NCBI GenBank assembly: GCA_943788165.1
Contig: CALSPF010000001.1
Location: 310,001-374,000, forward strand
DNA length: 64,000 nt
DNA from: an uncultured Flavobacteriaceae bacterium
Lineage (GTDB): Bacteria; Bacteroidota; Bacteroidia; Flavobacteriales; Flavobacteriaceae
Direction: 5' to 3'
Shown: positions 1 to 8,749 of the stretch, piece by piece
Layout of the letters: the number at the start of each line of letters is the position of its first letter
How positions within the stretch are numbered: the first letter of the stretch is position 1
Position numbers and translations under genes: made by a program
The notes under the pieces: generated by a model
Seen by the model: only the letters and a program-made list of their open reading frames with translations
What the model was told of the DNA's origin: nothing
Database searches by the model: none

Positions 1-453
1 GTGAAAAACCAGTTGACGGGTGAGTTTGGTGGTGTGCCAGATGTACAACGTCAGTATAAAGCCGCAGGAATTGAAACGGTTGTTGTGGGTGACCATAACT
101 ATGGTGAAGGTTCCTCACGTGAGCATGCGGCTATGGAACCTCGCTTCCTAGGTGTTAAAGTTGTTTTAGTGAAGTCTTTTGCACGTATCCACGAAACAAA
201 CTTGAAGAAACAAGGGATGTTAGGGATCACCTTCGCTAACGAATCAGATTATGATTTGATTCAAGAAGACGACACCTTCAATTTTATCGACCTGAAGGAT
301 TTTGCTCCCGGAAAACAAATCACTGTTGAGGTGGTTCATGCAGATGGTTCAAAAAATACCATTAGGGCTAATCACACCTATAATATTCAGCAAATTGAAT
401 GGTTCAAAGAAGGTTCTGCTTTGAACCTAATCAAGAAAGAAAACGCAGCTTAA
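1..453 (+). CDS. acn: Aconitate hydratase, C-terminal portion (5' end outside window)
   Basis: ORF open at window start; [21 protein letters not shown] is the aconitase swivel-domain signature. Confidence 0.93.
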   Translation: MKNQLTGEFGGVPDVQRQYKAAGIETVVVGDHNYGEGSSREHAAMEPRFLGVKVVLVKSFARIHETNLKKQGMLGITFANESDYDLIQEDDTFNFIDLKDFAPGKQITVEVVHADGSKNTIRANHTYNIQQIEWFKEGSALNLIKKENAA

Positions 454-470
454 GCAATCGTTTGATTCAT

Positions 471-499
471 AAAACACCACTTTTATCGGGGTTTTTTTT
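471..499 (+). terminator. Putative intrinsic terminator after aconitase gene
   Basis: AAAACACC-loop-GGGGTTTT imperfect stem (one mismatch) followed by a T run, just after the stop codon. Confidence 0.45.
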
Positions 500-554
500 A
501 TGAATGATTTTCAAGTATTTATATAAGTATAATAAATAAACTTATTTTTGTTGA

Positions 555-1787
555 ATGAAGTTTAACTCAGGCACCTTTATTGTTTCGTTTATACTACTCT
601 TTGTGGTTGCCTGCACTCCACCTATTTTTGAGCCACCCGTACAAGAAGAGGAAGCACGAAACCCAAACTGGGAGAATGTAGGAAGCCTCAATGCTTCTTT
701 TATTTCTACCTCCAGATCTATAGGTATTTCAACAAATACTGGTTCTCCTTCTTTTGATGTTACTTTTATTGCTTCAGCGAGTAATATTGATAGTTTGGTC
801 TGGTCTTTTCCCGGAGGGACAACAAACGATTTAATTGATGAAATTAGTGAAACCGTATCATATGACGCTTATGGGCGCTATGATGTTGGTTTAGAGGTTT
901 TTAATCGAGACAATGCAGATAGTCGTTATTTTGAAAATTTTATCGAGCTCTATTATAAAGATAACTTATTGTTCGATGGTTCAGACGCAACCAGCTGGAC
1001 GGTGAGTGGCACTGCTGTTGGGACCACAGTTTTTACCCATCCAGTTGATGAGAACGGAGTGCCCTACAGTAATAGGGCGATGCTTTCTTATTCAGTTGAG
1101 CAAAAGGTTGAAGCGCTGAAAAACTTCTCCGATTTTCCAACCAATGATCTTGTGTTAGAGTTTGATTATAAATTGGAACGTCTTCCAGTCCTTTACATTG
1201 ATAACAGCATGCTGTCTGGAACTTCGTTAACTTCTCCAGATTCAGCAGAATACGTTTCTCCTGCCAATACCGCATTGATAACCAATACTACCCGCGTAGA
1301 ATCTCCAGTCATTTATCCAGGAGAAAAGCGTTTTTCTATTGAGTACAACAATATTCCTGTTTGGACAGCAACACGGATCAATGAAGGGTTTTATGAACAT
1401 GTTCTTTTGGACTTACCCTCGCTTTCTTCATTTGCGATTGCATTATTGCGAGAACCTCAAGAAATGATCACGAAATTGATTCCATTTGTGCCTAATGCTT
1501 CAGTGATGGAATCGCCTCGAACCGTCGGTACAGCAACCGTTTCGACCAGTCAAAACCCTTCTGGTGATGATGATAATGACGGGGTAAGTAATATAGCCGA
1601 TGCATTCCCGGAAAATCCTTCTGAGCAGTTGGATACCGATAGAGATGGCTATGGTAACAATTTCGACAACGACGATGACGGGGATGGTTATTTGGACACA
1701 ACAGAAGTTGCCAACGGATCTGACCCCTTGATGACACAAGTATTCCAAACTATGTCATTCAACACGTTCGCTATCCTTATGACTTAA
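555..1787 (+). CDS. Lipoprotein with PKD-like region and calcium-binding thrombospondin type-3-like repeats; probable frameshift near the 3' end (natural end about 1825)
   Basis: Signal/lipobox FVVACTPP; DDDNDGVSNIADAFPENPSEQLDTDRDGYGNNFDNDDDGDGYLDTTEVANGSDPL TSP3-type repeat; shifting frame at 1730 continues the repeat. Confidence 0.75.
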   Translation: MKFNSGTFIVSFILLFVVACTPPIFEPPVQEEEARNPNWENVGSLNASFISTSRSIGISTNTGSPSFDVTFIASASNIDSLVWSFPGGTTNDLIDEISETVSYDAYGRYDVGLEVFNRDNADSRYFENFIELYYKDNLLFDGSDATSWTVSGTAVGTTVFTHPVDENGVPYSNRAMLSYSVEQKVEALKNFSDFPTNDLVLEFDYKLERLPVLYIDNSMLSGTSLTSPDSAEYVSPANTALITNTTRVESPVIYPGEKRFSIEYNNIPVWTATRINEGFYEHVLLDLPSLSSFAIALLREPQEMITKLIPFVPNASVMESPRTVGTATVSTSQNPSGDDDNDGVSNIADAFPENPSEQLDTDRDGYGNNFDNDDDGDGYLDTTEVANGSDPLMTQVFQTMSFNTFAILMT

Positions 1788-1821
1788 ACATTCGGAATAT
1801 GACCATTAAAATGAAAGAAGA

Positions 1822-3198
1822 CTAAACGCTGACAATTCTTCCAGGGTTTAGTATGTTTTTTGGGTCCAATGCTCGCTTTAAAGTGCGCATCAAATTAATC
1901 TCATTTTCGGTTCTAGAAGTAGAAAGGTATTTCTTCTTATCTAATCCAATTCCATGTTCAGCCGAAACGGACCCCTTGTTTCTTTGAAGACAGCCATAGA
2001 TAATGGCATTGATTGCATCGATGATTTCAGGCGAATTTTCTTTCTTTCCAATAATGAAATGAATATTTCCATCGGCCACATGTCCAAAAGGGAAAATCTT
2101 TTCGACAAAATCAAGTTGCTCTAGTTGTTCAACAGCAGCATCTATTTCTTTGCCAATTACCGGAATGGGTAAGCTAATGTCGAAATGCTGGTCGAACTGG
2201 GCCAAGTCGGCCAAGACAGAAACATCTTCTCTTATCTTCCAAATACCTTGAAGCTCGCGATCACTTTGGGCTAATACCCCATCACCAATAAGTTCTTTTT
2301 CAAAGGCCTCTGCAATGAGGTCCTCCAAACGGTTGAAGTCGGATGTTGTATCTCCACCCAGACTCTCGATGAAGACATAATAAGGGAAATTGTTCGGGAT
2401 AGGGGCCGAAAAATCGGGGGCAGAAGTCATGGCAATATAGGTGCGTTGCCACATTAACTCAAAGCCAGAAAGGGTGCCTGCAAGTCCCTTTTCCATGAAC
2501 TTGAGCAAAGCAATGACATTCTCGTAATTATCTAGTCCTACGATGGCCGAAGAACGACTTTGCGGTTTTTCCTGCAAACGAAAAACAACTCTGGTAATGA
2601 TTCCTAATGTCCCTTCAGCACCAATAAACAATTGTTTTAGGTCATAGCCAGAATTGTCTTTGATGATTTTCTTTAGGGAGGAAATAATGGTTCCGTCGGC
2701 TAAAACGGCTTCTAGTCCAAGCACCATTTGCCGGGTCATGCCGTATCGAAAAACACGTAATCCACCAGCGTTGGTAGAGACTACTCCGCCAACCTGTGCC
2801 GATCCTTTGGCACCAAAACTAAGGGGTAAAAAAAGATTTTCATCGTTGGCCGCATCAATGGCATTTTCAAGAATCACCCCTGCCTGTACGGTAATGGTTC
2901 TACTTTTTTCATCGATTTCTTCAATGCTATTCATTTTTTCCAAGGAGATAACCAATTGCTTTTCTTGGGTTTGTGTTCCCCCTACTAAATTGGTAACTCC
3001 ACCGTGGACCACTACTTCCTGGTTGTTTTCATGACACAGCTTCATGATGGCTGAGACCTCTTCTGTGCTTCTGGGGAAAACAATAGCTAAAGCGGCTAAT
3101 GGAATGTCTGTTTTCCAAATATGGGTAAAGCGGTTTTTTTCTTTCCCGTGGGCAAGAATATTATTTTCTCCTACAATGGATGTGAGTTCTTGGATCAT
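1822..3198 (-). CDS. FAD-binding oxidoreductase, glycolate oxidase GlcD / D-lactate dehydrogenase family
   Basis: 458 aa; VVHGGVTNLVGGTQ, GAKGSAQVGGVVSTNAGGLRVFRYGMTR, FGHVADGNIHF, SAEHGIGLDKKKYL motifs. Confidence 0.9.
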   Translation of the reverse strand: MIQELTSIVGENNILAHGKEKNRFTHIWKTDIPLAALAIVFPRSTEEVSAIMKLCHENNQEVVVHGGVTNLVGGTQTQEKQLVISLEKMNSIEEIDEKSRTITVQAGVILENAIDAANDENLFLPLSFGAKGSAQVGGVVSTNAGGLRVFRYGMTRQMVLGLEAVLADGTIISSLKKIIKDNSGYDLKQLFIGAEGTLGIITRVVFRLQEKPQSRSSAIVGLDNYENVIALLKFMEKGLAGTLSGFELMWQRTYIAMTSAPDFSAPIPNNFPYYVFIESLGGDTTSDFNRLEDLIAEAFEKELIGDGVLAQSDRELQGIWKIREDVSVLADLAQFDQHFDISLPIPVIGKEIDAAVEQLEQLDFVEKIFPFGHVADGNIHFIIGKKENSPEIIDAINAIIYGCLQRNKGSVSAEHGIGLDKKKYLSTSRTENEINLMRTLKRALDPKNILNPGRIVSV

Positions 3199-3229
3199 TG
3201 TGCATTTTCAGTACATCAAATGTAGCAAA

Positions 3230-4336
3230 TCAAATGGCGTTATCATATAGCGGTAGATCAAAAGTGTTGGCTACTGGGGCATGTACAATTTTTCCATCAT
3301 AAATGGACAAGCCCTTTTTTAAGGCTTCATTGTTCGTGCAGGCTTCTTTCCACCCTTGATTGGCCAGAAGTAGCACGAAGGGTAGGGTAGTGTTATTTAA
3401 GGCGTTGGTGGAGGTTCTGGGAACTGCACCAGGGATATTGGCTACACAGTAATGAACAATCTCATTGACGACAAAGGTGGGTTCTTCATGGGTTGTGGGT
3501 TGAGAGGTTTCAAAGCATCCGCCTTGGTCAACGGCCAAATCGACCAAAACAGTTCCAGCTTCCATTTTTTGGAGCATTTTACGAGAGATGATATTGGGTG
3601 CTTTGGCACCAGGAATAAGCACAGCTCCAATGATGAGATCACTATCGCTTATATTTTTTGCAATGGTTTCTTGTGAAGAAAAGAGTGGGGTGACATTGGA
3701 CGGCAATACCTCGCTAAGGTAACGTAAACGGTCTAGGTTTATGTCTAGTAAAAGGACCTGTGCACCAATACCTGCAGCCATTTTTGCTGCCTCAGTTCCC
3801 ACAACACCAGCACCAATGATCATTACTTTGGCTGGGGCAGAACCCGGTACTCCCCCCAAAAGCTGCCCTTTTCCGCCTTGGGGCTTTTCTAGGTATTTTG
3901 CTCCTTGTTGTATAGACATTCTTCCGGCAACTTGCGACATAGGGGTAAGTAAAGGCAAACGACCTTGTTTGTCCTCAACCGATTCATAGGCAATGCAAAT
4001 AGCTTTGCTTTTGATCATGGCTTCTGTTAACTCTAATGAAGAAGCAAAATGAAAGTAGTTGAACACAATTTGCCCTGCCCGGATTAATTCGTATTCTGCA
4101 GCCAAAGGTTCTTTTACTTTAACAATCATATCTGCTTTGGCATAAACTTCTTCTGCTGAAGCAACAATGGTCGCACCTGCGGCGATATAGTCTTCATCTG
4201 ACATTCCGCTGCCCAAACCAGCACTGGTTTCCAAAAGCACACGATGTCCTTGGTTGGTGAGTGCCATTACACTAGCAGTGTTTAAGCCTACACGAAATTC
4301 ATTGTTTTTTATCTCTTTGGGAATGCCTATGATCAT
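3230..4336 (-). CDS. ald: Alanine dehydrogenase
   Basis: MIIGIPKEIKNNEFRVGLNTASV; GAGVVGTEAAKMAAGIGAQV Rossmann motif. Start at 4336 preferred over ORF start 4354 because a promoter -7 box occupies 4352-4359. Confidence 0.92.
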   Translation of the reverse strand: MIIGIPKEIKNNEFRVGLNTASVMALTNQGHRVLLETSAGLGSGMSDEDYIAAGATIVASAEEVYAKADMIVKVKEPLAAEYELIRAGQIVFNYFHFASSLELTEAMIKSKAICIAYESVEDKQGRLPLLTPMSQVAGRMSIQQGAKYLEKPQGGKGQLLGGVPGSAPAKVMIIGAGVVGTEAAKMAAGIGAQVLLLDINLDRLRYLSEVLPSNVTPLFSSQETIAKNISDSDLIIGAVLIPGAKAPNIISRKMLQKMEAGTVLVDLAVDQGGCFETSQPTTHEEPTFVVNEIVHYCVANIPGAVPRTSTNALNNTTLPFVLLLANQGWKEACTNNEALKKGLSIYDGKIVHAPVANTFDLPLYDNAI

Positions 4337-4351
4337 TTGTGAAATTTTGCA

Positions 4352-4381
4352 CAAAAATAGGAATTAATGTTAATAATACAA
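4352..4381 (-). promoter_or_regulatory. Bacteroidota-type promoter for ald (TTG-N19-TATTTTTG)
   Basis: On minus strand: TTG (4379-4381), 19-nt spacer, TATTTTTG (4352-4359), just upstream of the ald start. Confidence 0.65.
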
Positions 4382-4483
4382 CATTATTGATTCATCACTA
4401 GCAGAAAAAAATACGAAAACTTTGGGTCTTCTTTTTACCGAAGAGGCTGGAAAAGTGATATGAGGTTAAAATTGGCTTGTGGT

Positions 4484-4861
4484 TTAGAAAAAGATAAGCA
4501 CCGACTCGGGATAAATAATAGTCAAGAAAATAAGATAACTGCATATAAAACCTTGGATAAACAGCACCTTTATTAAAGTGCTATATTTCATTTTGTTAAT
4601 GATTTCAGAAAAAAATCTCAGTCCATTGAGATAAACGAAACAGCATCCAATTATAAACGATAGAATGATTTTGCCCCATTCAATGGACAAATCGAGACTA
4701 AGTTCAGTCAATACAGAATAATCATGATTACTAATGTTATCGATTAGTTGTTCGAGTAGTTCTCTTGTTCTTTTCTTGCGCTGAGATAAATTTCTTGCAT
4801 GTTTACCAAAATTTTCAAAAAAACAATCGATATAATGAGGATCGAGAAAATAACGAACCAT
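4484..4861 (-). CDS. Hypothetical protein with two predicted transmembrane segments
   Basis: 125-aa ORF with hydrophobic stretches IILSFIIGCCFVYL and LIKVLFIQGFICSYLIFLTIIY; good promoter upstream. Confidence 0.55.
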   Translation of the reverse strand: MVRYFLDPHYIDCFFENFGKHARNLSQRKKRTRELLEQLIDNISNHDYSVLTELSLDLSIEWGKIILSFIIGCCFVYLNGLRFFSEIINKMKYSTLIKVLFIQGFICSYLIFLTIIYPESVLIFF

Positions 4862-4942
4862 AGAAATTTCAAAAAAAGAAGAAGAGGACTTTTACGGGTT
4901 TTAAGAACTGGCGAACTGTTTTTTAATCTAATTTGTTTTGGG

Positions 4943-4973
4943 CAAAAATAGCGCCACTGTTTAAATAGACCAA
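4943..4973 (-). promoter_or_regulatory. Promoter upstream of the 4484-4861 gene (TTG-N20-TATTTTTG)
   Basis: Minus strand TTG at 4971-4973, 20-nt spacer, TATTTTTG at 4943-4950. Confidence 0.55.
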
Positions 4974-4978
4974 ATATT

Positions 4979-5536
4979 TTATTGGCTGTTGTTAAATGGA
5001 TTTTTTATATCATAGCATTGGTGACGTATGTGGTTGGGCTGATTCAATAATTTTGGATGATTAAATTCTCCTCTTTTTGTCATTCCGATTTTCTTCATGA
5101 CATTTTCAGACTTTTGGTTATGGATTGTACAAACGGCGATTAGCGTGTTTATTTTTAATACATTAAAGACATATTCAATACATCTTTTTGCACCTTCTGT
5201 TGCGTATCCCATTCCCCAAGCGCTTCTTTTTAGTCTCCACCCAATGTCTATCGCAGGCGTAAAGTCTGTTTTGTATTCTTGATAGGCCAACCCTATCATT
5301 CCTATAAACTCGTTAGTGTCATGAAGCTCTACCGCATAGTAAGTATACCCTTTTTCCATTAAGTGAACGTTGAATTTATTGAGTAGCTGTTCAACTTCTT
5401 TTTTGGATAAGGTTTTTGGAAAATGTTCCATGACCTTTTCATCAGAATTTAGTTGAGCAAATTCTACCAAATCGCAGTTGGTCCATTTCCGAAACCCTAG
5501 CCGCTCAGATGTAAAGATGTAGTTACAGCTGGTCAT
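4979..5536 (-). CDS. GNAT family N-acetyltransferase (RimJ/RimL type)
   Basis: FTSERLGFRKWTNCDLVEFAQLNSDEKVMEHFP ... DIGWRLKRSAWGMGYATEGAKRCIEYVF. Likely start is the internal Met at 5536; the ORF extends to 5629. Confidence 0.85.
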   Translation of the reverse strand: MTSCNYIFTSERLGFRKWTNCDLVEFAQLNSDEKVMEHFPKTLSKKEVEQLLNKFNVHLMEKGYTYYAVELHDTNEFIGMIGLAYQEYKTDFTPAIDIGWRLKRSAWGMGYATEGAKRCIEYVFNVLKINTLIAVCTIHNQKSENVMKKIGMTKRGEFNHPKLLNQPNHIRHQCYDIKNPFNNSQ

Positions 5537-5625
5537 TTTGTTAGCCATATGATTCCGAAAAGTGCCAGCAAAAATGGAAAAAGAAAAATGGTTTGCCTCA
5601 GAAAAAACCAAAACAAAAATTGCCC

Positions 5626-6087
5626 TCATTGTAGTCCCCCCATTTCTATAACATTTCCTTTTTGATTTATTTGAACCAATTTGTCATATTCCATTTTCAT
5701 GAATTCAGCTTCAGGGATTTTTAAGTCAATAATACCGATATCATTCAACCCTTTTTTATAGCCTTTAAACGCTGCTCTGGGGTGTATCCAAAGACTATAT
5801 CCCATTGCCCATAAGCTAAAAAGACAAATGGGAAAATGTTTCCATAGCCCAGTCGATATTTCCCATCCAGCAATAAACGCCTCACCTTTCCAGCTGGTAT
5901 CGCAATTGTTCAACAAGTGTTGTATATCGTAAATATGAATTACATCTTTCCTAAACTTAGGGTTAGGTAGTGATAAATTAATCCCGAATACTTTTAATTC
6001 GAATGTATCTTTATTTATGCCTCCGTCCTTCGGGATTCCATTATGATGGTAAAATTCAGCTAGTAATTTGTCTAATGTCATTTTCAT
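5626..6087 (-). CDS. Hypothetical protein (weak resemblance to Coq4-like proteins)
   Basis: 153-aa ORF; RKDVIHIYDIQHLLNNCDTSWKGEAFIAGWEI region recalls the Coq4 H-D-x-x-H region; adjacent and coupled (ATGA overlap) to the downstream ORF. Confidence 0.55.
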   Translation of the reverse strand: MKMTLDKLLAEFYHHNGIPKDGGINKDTFELKVFGINLSLPNPKFRKDVIHIYDIQHLLNNCDTSWKGEAFIAGWEISTGLWKHFPICLFSLWAMGYSLWIHPRAAFKGYKKGLNDIGIIDLKIPEAEFMKMEYDKLVQINQKGNVIEMGGLQ

Positions 6088-6165
6088 TGGGTGTAAAAAG
6101 GCATTAAACTAATTGAACCCTACCAATAATCCATCTTTAAAATGTTCCCAGTCTCTTATTACAAT

Positions 6166-6240
6166 TTAAACAACAATAAGCACTAAAAAAAGTAAGGTTG
6201 TTTTTAACAGATTTAGTTTTTTTAATTTAGTAGGGGTCAT
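6166..6240 (-). CDS. Possible 24-aa membrane peptide
   Basis: ATG at 6240 to TAA at 6166: MTPTKLKKLNLLKTTLLFLVLIVV; Lys-rich N-terminus plus one hydrophobic segment. Confidence 0.2.
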   Translation of the reverse strand: MTPTKLKKLNLLKTTLLFLVLIVV

Positions 6241-6442
6241 ATCTTTCTATTTAGTTGATTTTATAGAATTTAGCGGGCCATAAAAGTGTGGTTTGCTCCT
6301 TTGAAAAAGAAACCCATCAATCAATAATAAATAGAATCTAGCCTTAGGTTTTTTTGGCAGTAGATTAGATTGGGGGGTATTTTCTTTTCATAAATGTAAT
6401 AAAAAAAATAAGCTAGACTTTTAACCAAAACAATAAATATTC

Positions 6443-6622
6443 CTACAAATTATTTTTCTGATTTAGAACGTCAATTTGCTTGGCTATTTCATTCGCTTCA
6501 AAGGTTTTCTGATCGCTCTTACTTCTATTTGTTTTTGACAAATCGAATGCCTCTTTCATTAGGGCTTCATATTTACTTTGTAACTTTTCTAATTCTGTTT
6601 TCTTTTTAAAGATTCCGAACAT
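6443..6622 (-). CDS. Lacal_2735-like / DUF6435 small protein
   Basis: MFGIFKKKTELEKLQSKYEALMKEAFDLSKTNRSKSDQKTFEANEIAKQIDVLNQ; internal start preferred over the 6760 ORF start. Confidence 0.7.
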   Translation of the reverse strand: MFGIFKKKTELEKLQSKYEALMKEAFDLSKTNRSKSDQKTFEANEIAKQIDVLNQKNNL

Positions 6623-6775
6623 TTGGTAGGATGATTTATGATTAGAATCTAAAGCTACTAAATCTCTTTGACTACTTCTTTCTTTTCTTCTGTCAATCAT
6701 GGAATTGGCTGTTATTGGAAAATTATTGTCAAGTACCCCTCCAACTATCAAAGAAGGCACTTCAGTGAAGTGAAC

Positions 6776-7222
6776 TTAAAGTATCTCGGTAATCGTGCTG
6801 GTTTTCCCATTGAATGAAATTCCCTCCCCTACTTTTTTCCCAAGGAGTAATTTACCAATGGGGCTTTGCCCTGAAATGCAAAAATAATCGGTATTATCTA
6901 TGTTGATTGCTGGAGTAGATATGGCAATATAATAGTTGAGCTGATCTGTTTTGACGAGGGAGCCAAGTCCAGCTTTTTTTGATGTTTTGTGCTTTTCAAG
7001 TGGGATTAAAATACTCAGGTTTCTTTCCATTGCCTTTATTTGTTCCCCTAGTTTTTCTCGTTCTAGCTGAACCATTGCTCTGCCCGTCTCGTGTTTATCG
7101 CCTGCACTACTTTTGCTTTCAGATTCAAGGGCAGCTAGGATCTCTAGTTTTCTTTTTTCATACAGAACTAAGTTCTTGTTGAGGTGGTCTAAACAATGTT
7201 GGAATAATGACTTTTTCAGCAT
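6776..7222 (-). CDS. GreA/GreB-family elongation factor-like protein
   Basis: N-terminal coiled coil plus C-terminal FCISGQSPIGKLLLGKKVGEGISF resembling the GreA C-domain (SP.G.ALLGKKVGD). Confidence 0.75.
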   Translation of the reverse strand: MLKKSLFQHCLDHLNKNLVLYEKRKLEILAALESESKSSAGDKHETGRAMVQLEREKLGEQIKAMERNLSILIPLEKHKTSKKAGLGSLVKTDQLNYYIAISTPAINIDNTDYFCISGQSPIGKLLLGKKVGEGISFNGKTSTITEIL

Positions 7223-7459
7223 AGAGCGAAGGTAAGTTTAGCAGAACAACTTGCTTTTATAAAGGTAGAAAAAGTTAACAAGGCAAACGATGTATGCTAG
7301 TCATGATTTTAGGGGCCTATGTTTTTCAAAGTTAACAATAGGCTTTACCAAAGTTGAAACAGGAGGTAGATGAGGTTAAAGACCTGCCTTTGTTTTTGTA
7401 ATAGGTTGGGTTACGGATAATTGCTATATTTAAACATTATTAATCTTAAATCAATTAAA

Positions 7460-7966
7460 ATGAAAAAACTATTATTATTCAGCTTTATACTAGTTGTTAT
7501 TGCATCTTGTCAAGAGCCTGTTAAAGAAAGACACATTGGATTTCATCCAAATCAAGACGAAGACGTTAAAAATACAGGGTGGTATTTAGGAACACAAGAA
7601 GCGGTTGATGTAGTCGTAGCACTTGATAAAGTATGGAAAGAACGTAAATATGACGAGGCTGTAAAATTCTTTGCCGATTCAGTTAGAATTACACCTCCAA
7701 ATGGTAAAAGAGTTTTTTCTGCATCTGAATTTATGAATGGATTTAAAGAAAATGAAAATTCAAATCGGATTACTTGGGATATAACTTCAATCAATTCAAT
7801 TGACATTTCTCCAAATACTGGAGGGGAACACGTTGGTGCTTGGTTCAATATGAAGTATACTGATTCTGTTGGTAAAATTACTGAATGGCAAGGCTATGAA
7901 AGTTATTATGTGGTAGATGGCAAAGTTGTTTGGCTTGACCAGTTTAGACAGAATCCAATTCAATAA
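7460..7966 (+). CDS. SnoaL/NTF2-like lipoprotein
   Basis: MKKLLLFSFILVVIASC lipobox; VVALDKVWKERKYDEAVKFFADSVRITPPNG typical of NTF2-like folds. Confidence 0.7.
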   Translation: MKKLLLFSFILVVIASCQEPVKERHIGFHPNQDEDVKNTGWYLGTQEAVDVVVALDKVWKERKYDEAVKFFADSVRITPPNGKRVFSASEFMNGFKENENSNRITWDITSINSIDISPNTGGEHVGAWFNMKYTDSVGKITEWQGYESYYVVDGKVVWLDQFRQNPIQ

Positions 7967-7989
7967 ATACTAATCATTTATAATTTCTA

Positions 7990-8022
7990 ACGTCACTAAT
8001 TAATTTTAGTGGCGTATTCTTT
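7990..8022 (+). terminator. Intrinsic terminator hairpin
   Basis: ACGTCACTAA-TTAATT-TTAGTGGCGT (10 bp with one G-T) followed by a T-rich tail. Confidence 0.7.
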
Positions 8023-8222
8023 TAAACCACAGGCATATCTGCTTCCGTTAATTCAGGAACTTCTTTGAAATTAATAGATATTTTATACTAGTAAACGGAA
8101 AGATTCAGTACTTCGTTAAAGGGCAAAGAGTTAAGCCAAATGAGTGCTATAAGTTTAGAAGTGGTTTTGTCGCTAGAAAAAATATTGAGTGTATCTTGTG
8201 GTTCAATCTAAAAACATCTACT

Positions 8223-8327
8223 ATGAAAAAACTGATTTTTATTATAGCAATGTTATTCGTTATATCCATTATCTCTGTTTCTTGTGAAAAAGATGAAGAC
8301 ACAACTGAAAAGTCAAGTGGTTATTAA
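8223..8327 (+). CDS. Very short putative lipoprotein (34 aa), possibly truncated
   Basis: MKKLIFIIAMLFVISIISVSCEKDEDTTEKSSGY*; lipobox then early stop, followed by a second in-frame TAA before a further short reading frame. Confidence 0.35.
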   Translation: MKKLIFIIAMLFVISIISVSCEKDEDTTEKSSGY

Positions 8328-8389
8328 GTCACTACATAAGGGCACTATTACGGGCACTATGTAGATATTAATAAGATGTAAAATAAAAC

Positions 8390-8464
8390 GGGTGTTTAGC
8401 TCAGTTGGTTTAGAGCGCTACCTTGACAGGGTAGAGGTCATGGGTTCGAATCCCTTAACACCCA
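8390..8464 (+). tRNA. tRNA-Val (anticodon GAC)
   Basis: GGGTGTT/AACACCC acceptor stem, TAGCTCAGTTGG D-arm, CTACC-TTGACAG-GGTAG anticodon arm, GGTTCGAATCC T-arm; CCA not encoded. Confidence 0.95.
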
Positions 8465-8601
8465 CTTTCTTTCCTCAAAGACTCATTTTTTTTCAATCAA
8501 TTATATTTCTTAGCGAGAATCTTGTTTTCTTTCCCTTGCAGCACATACTATTGTACTGGGTTGCGAGATTCTTTGTCAACTTGAAAAACCGCTAGTATCT
8601 T

Positions 8602-8656
8602 TTTTGCCAAAGGTGTAATTTTTGAGCCTCAATTTGATCACTTTGGCAAAAGTGAT
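8602..8656 (+). other. Overlapping inverted repeats (candidate switching hairpins)
   Basis: TTTTGCCAAAGGTG (8602-8615) pairs with CACTTTGGCAAAAG (8639-8652, one bulge); ATCACTTT-GGCA-AAAGTGAT (8637-8656) is a perfect competing hairpin. Confidence 0.4.
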
Positions 8657-8749
8657 TCTTTGCTTAAATAAAGATGAAAAAAAGTTCGGGAAGTGGACGT
8701 AATTTTGCTGTGAACAAAAAGAAAGATCAACCCTTTAAACAGTTCCAAT

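Noticed and set aside
1720-1740. Programmed -1 ribosomal frameshift in the TSP3 lipoprotein
   Set aside because: Sequence GACCCCTTGATG lacks a canonical X XXY YYZ slippery heptamer; an indel is simpler.
2654-3034. 126-aa plus-strand ORF opposite the FAD oxidase
   Set aside because: Pro/Ser/Thr-rich shadow ORF; the opposite strand carries clear GlcD motifs.
5536-5629. Integron attC-like core (GCTAAC) near the GNAT gene
   Set aside because: Does not match GTTRRRY and lacks paired inverted core sites.
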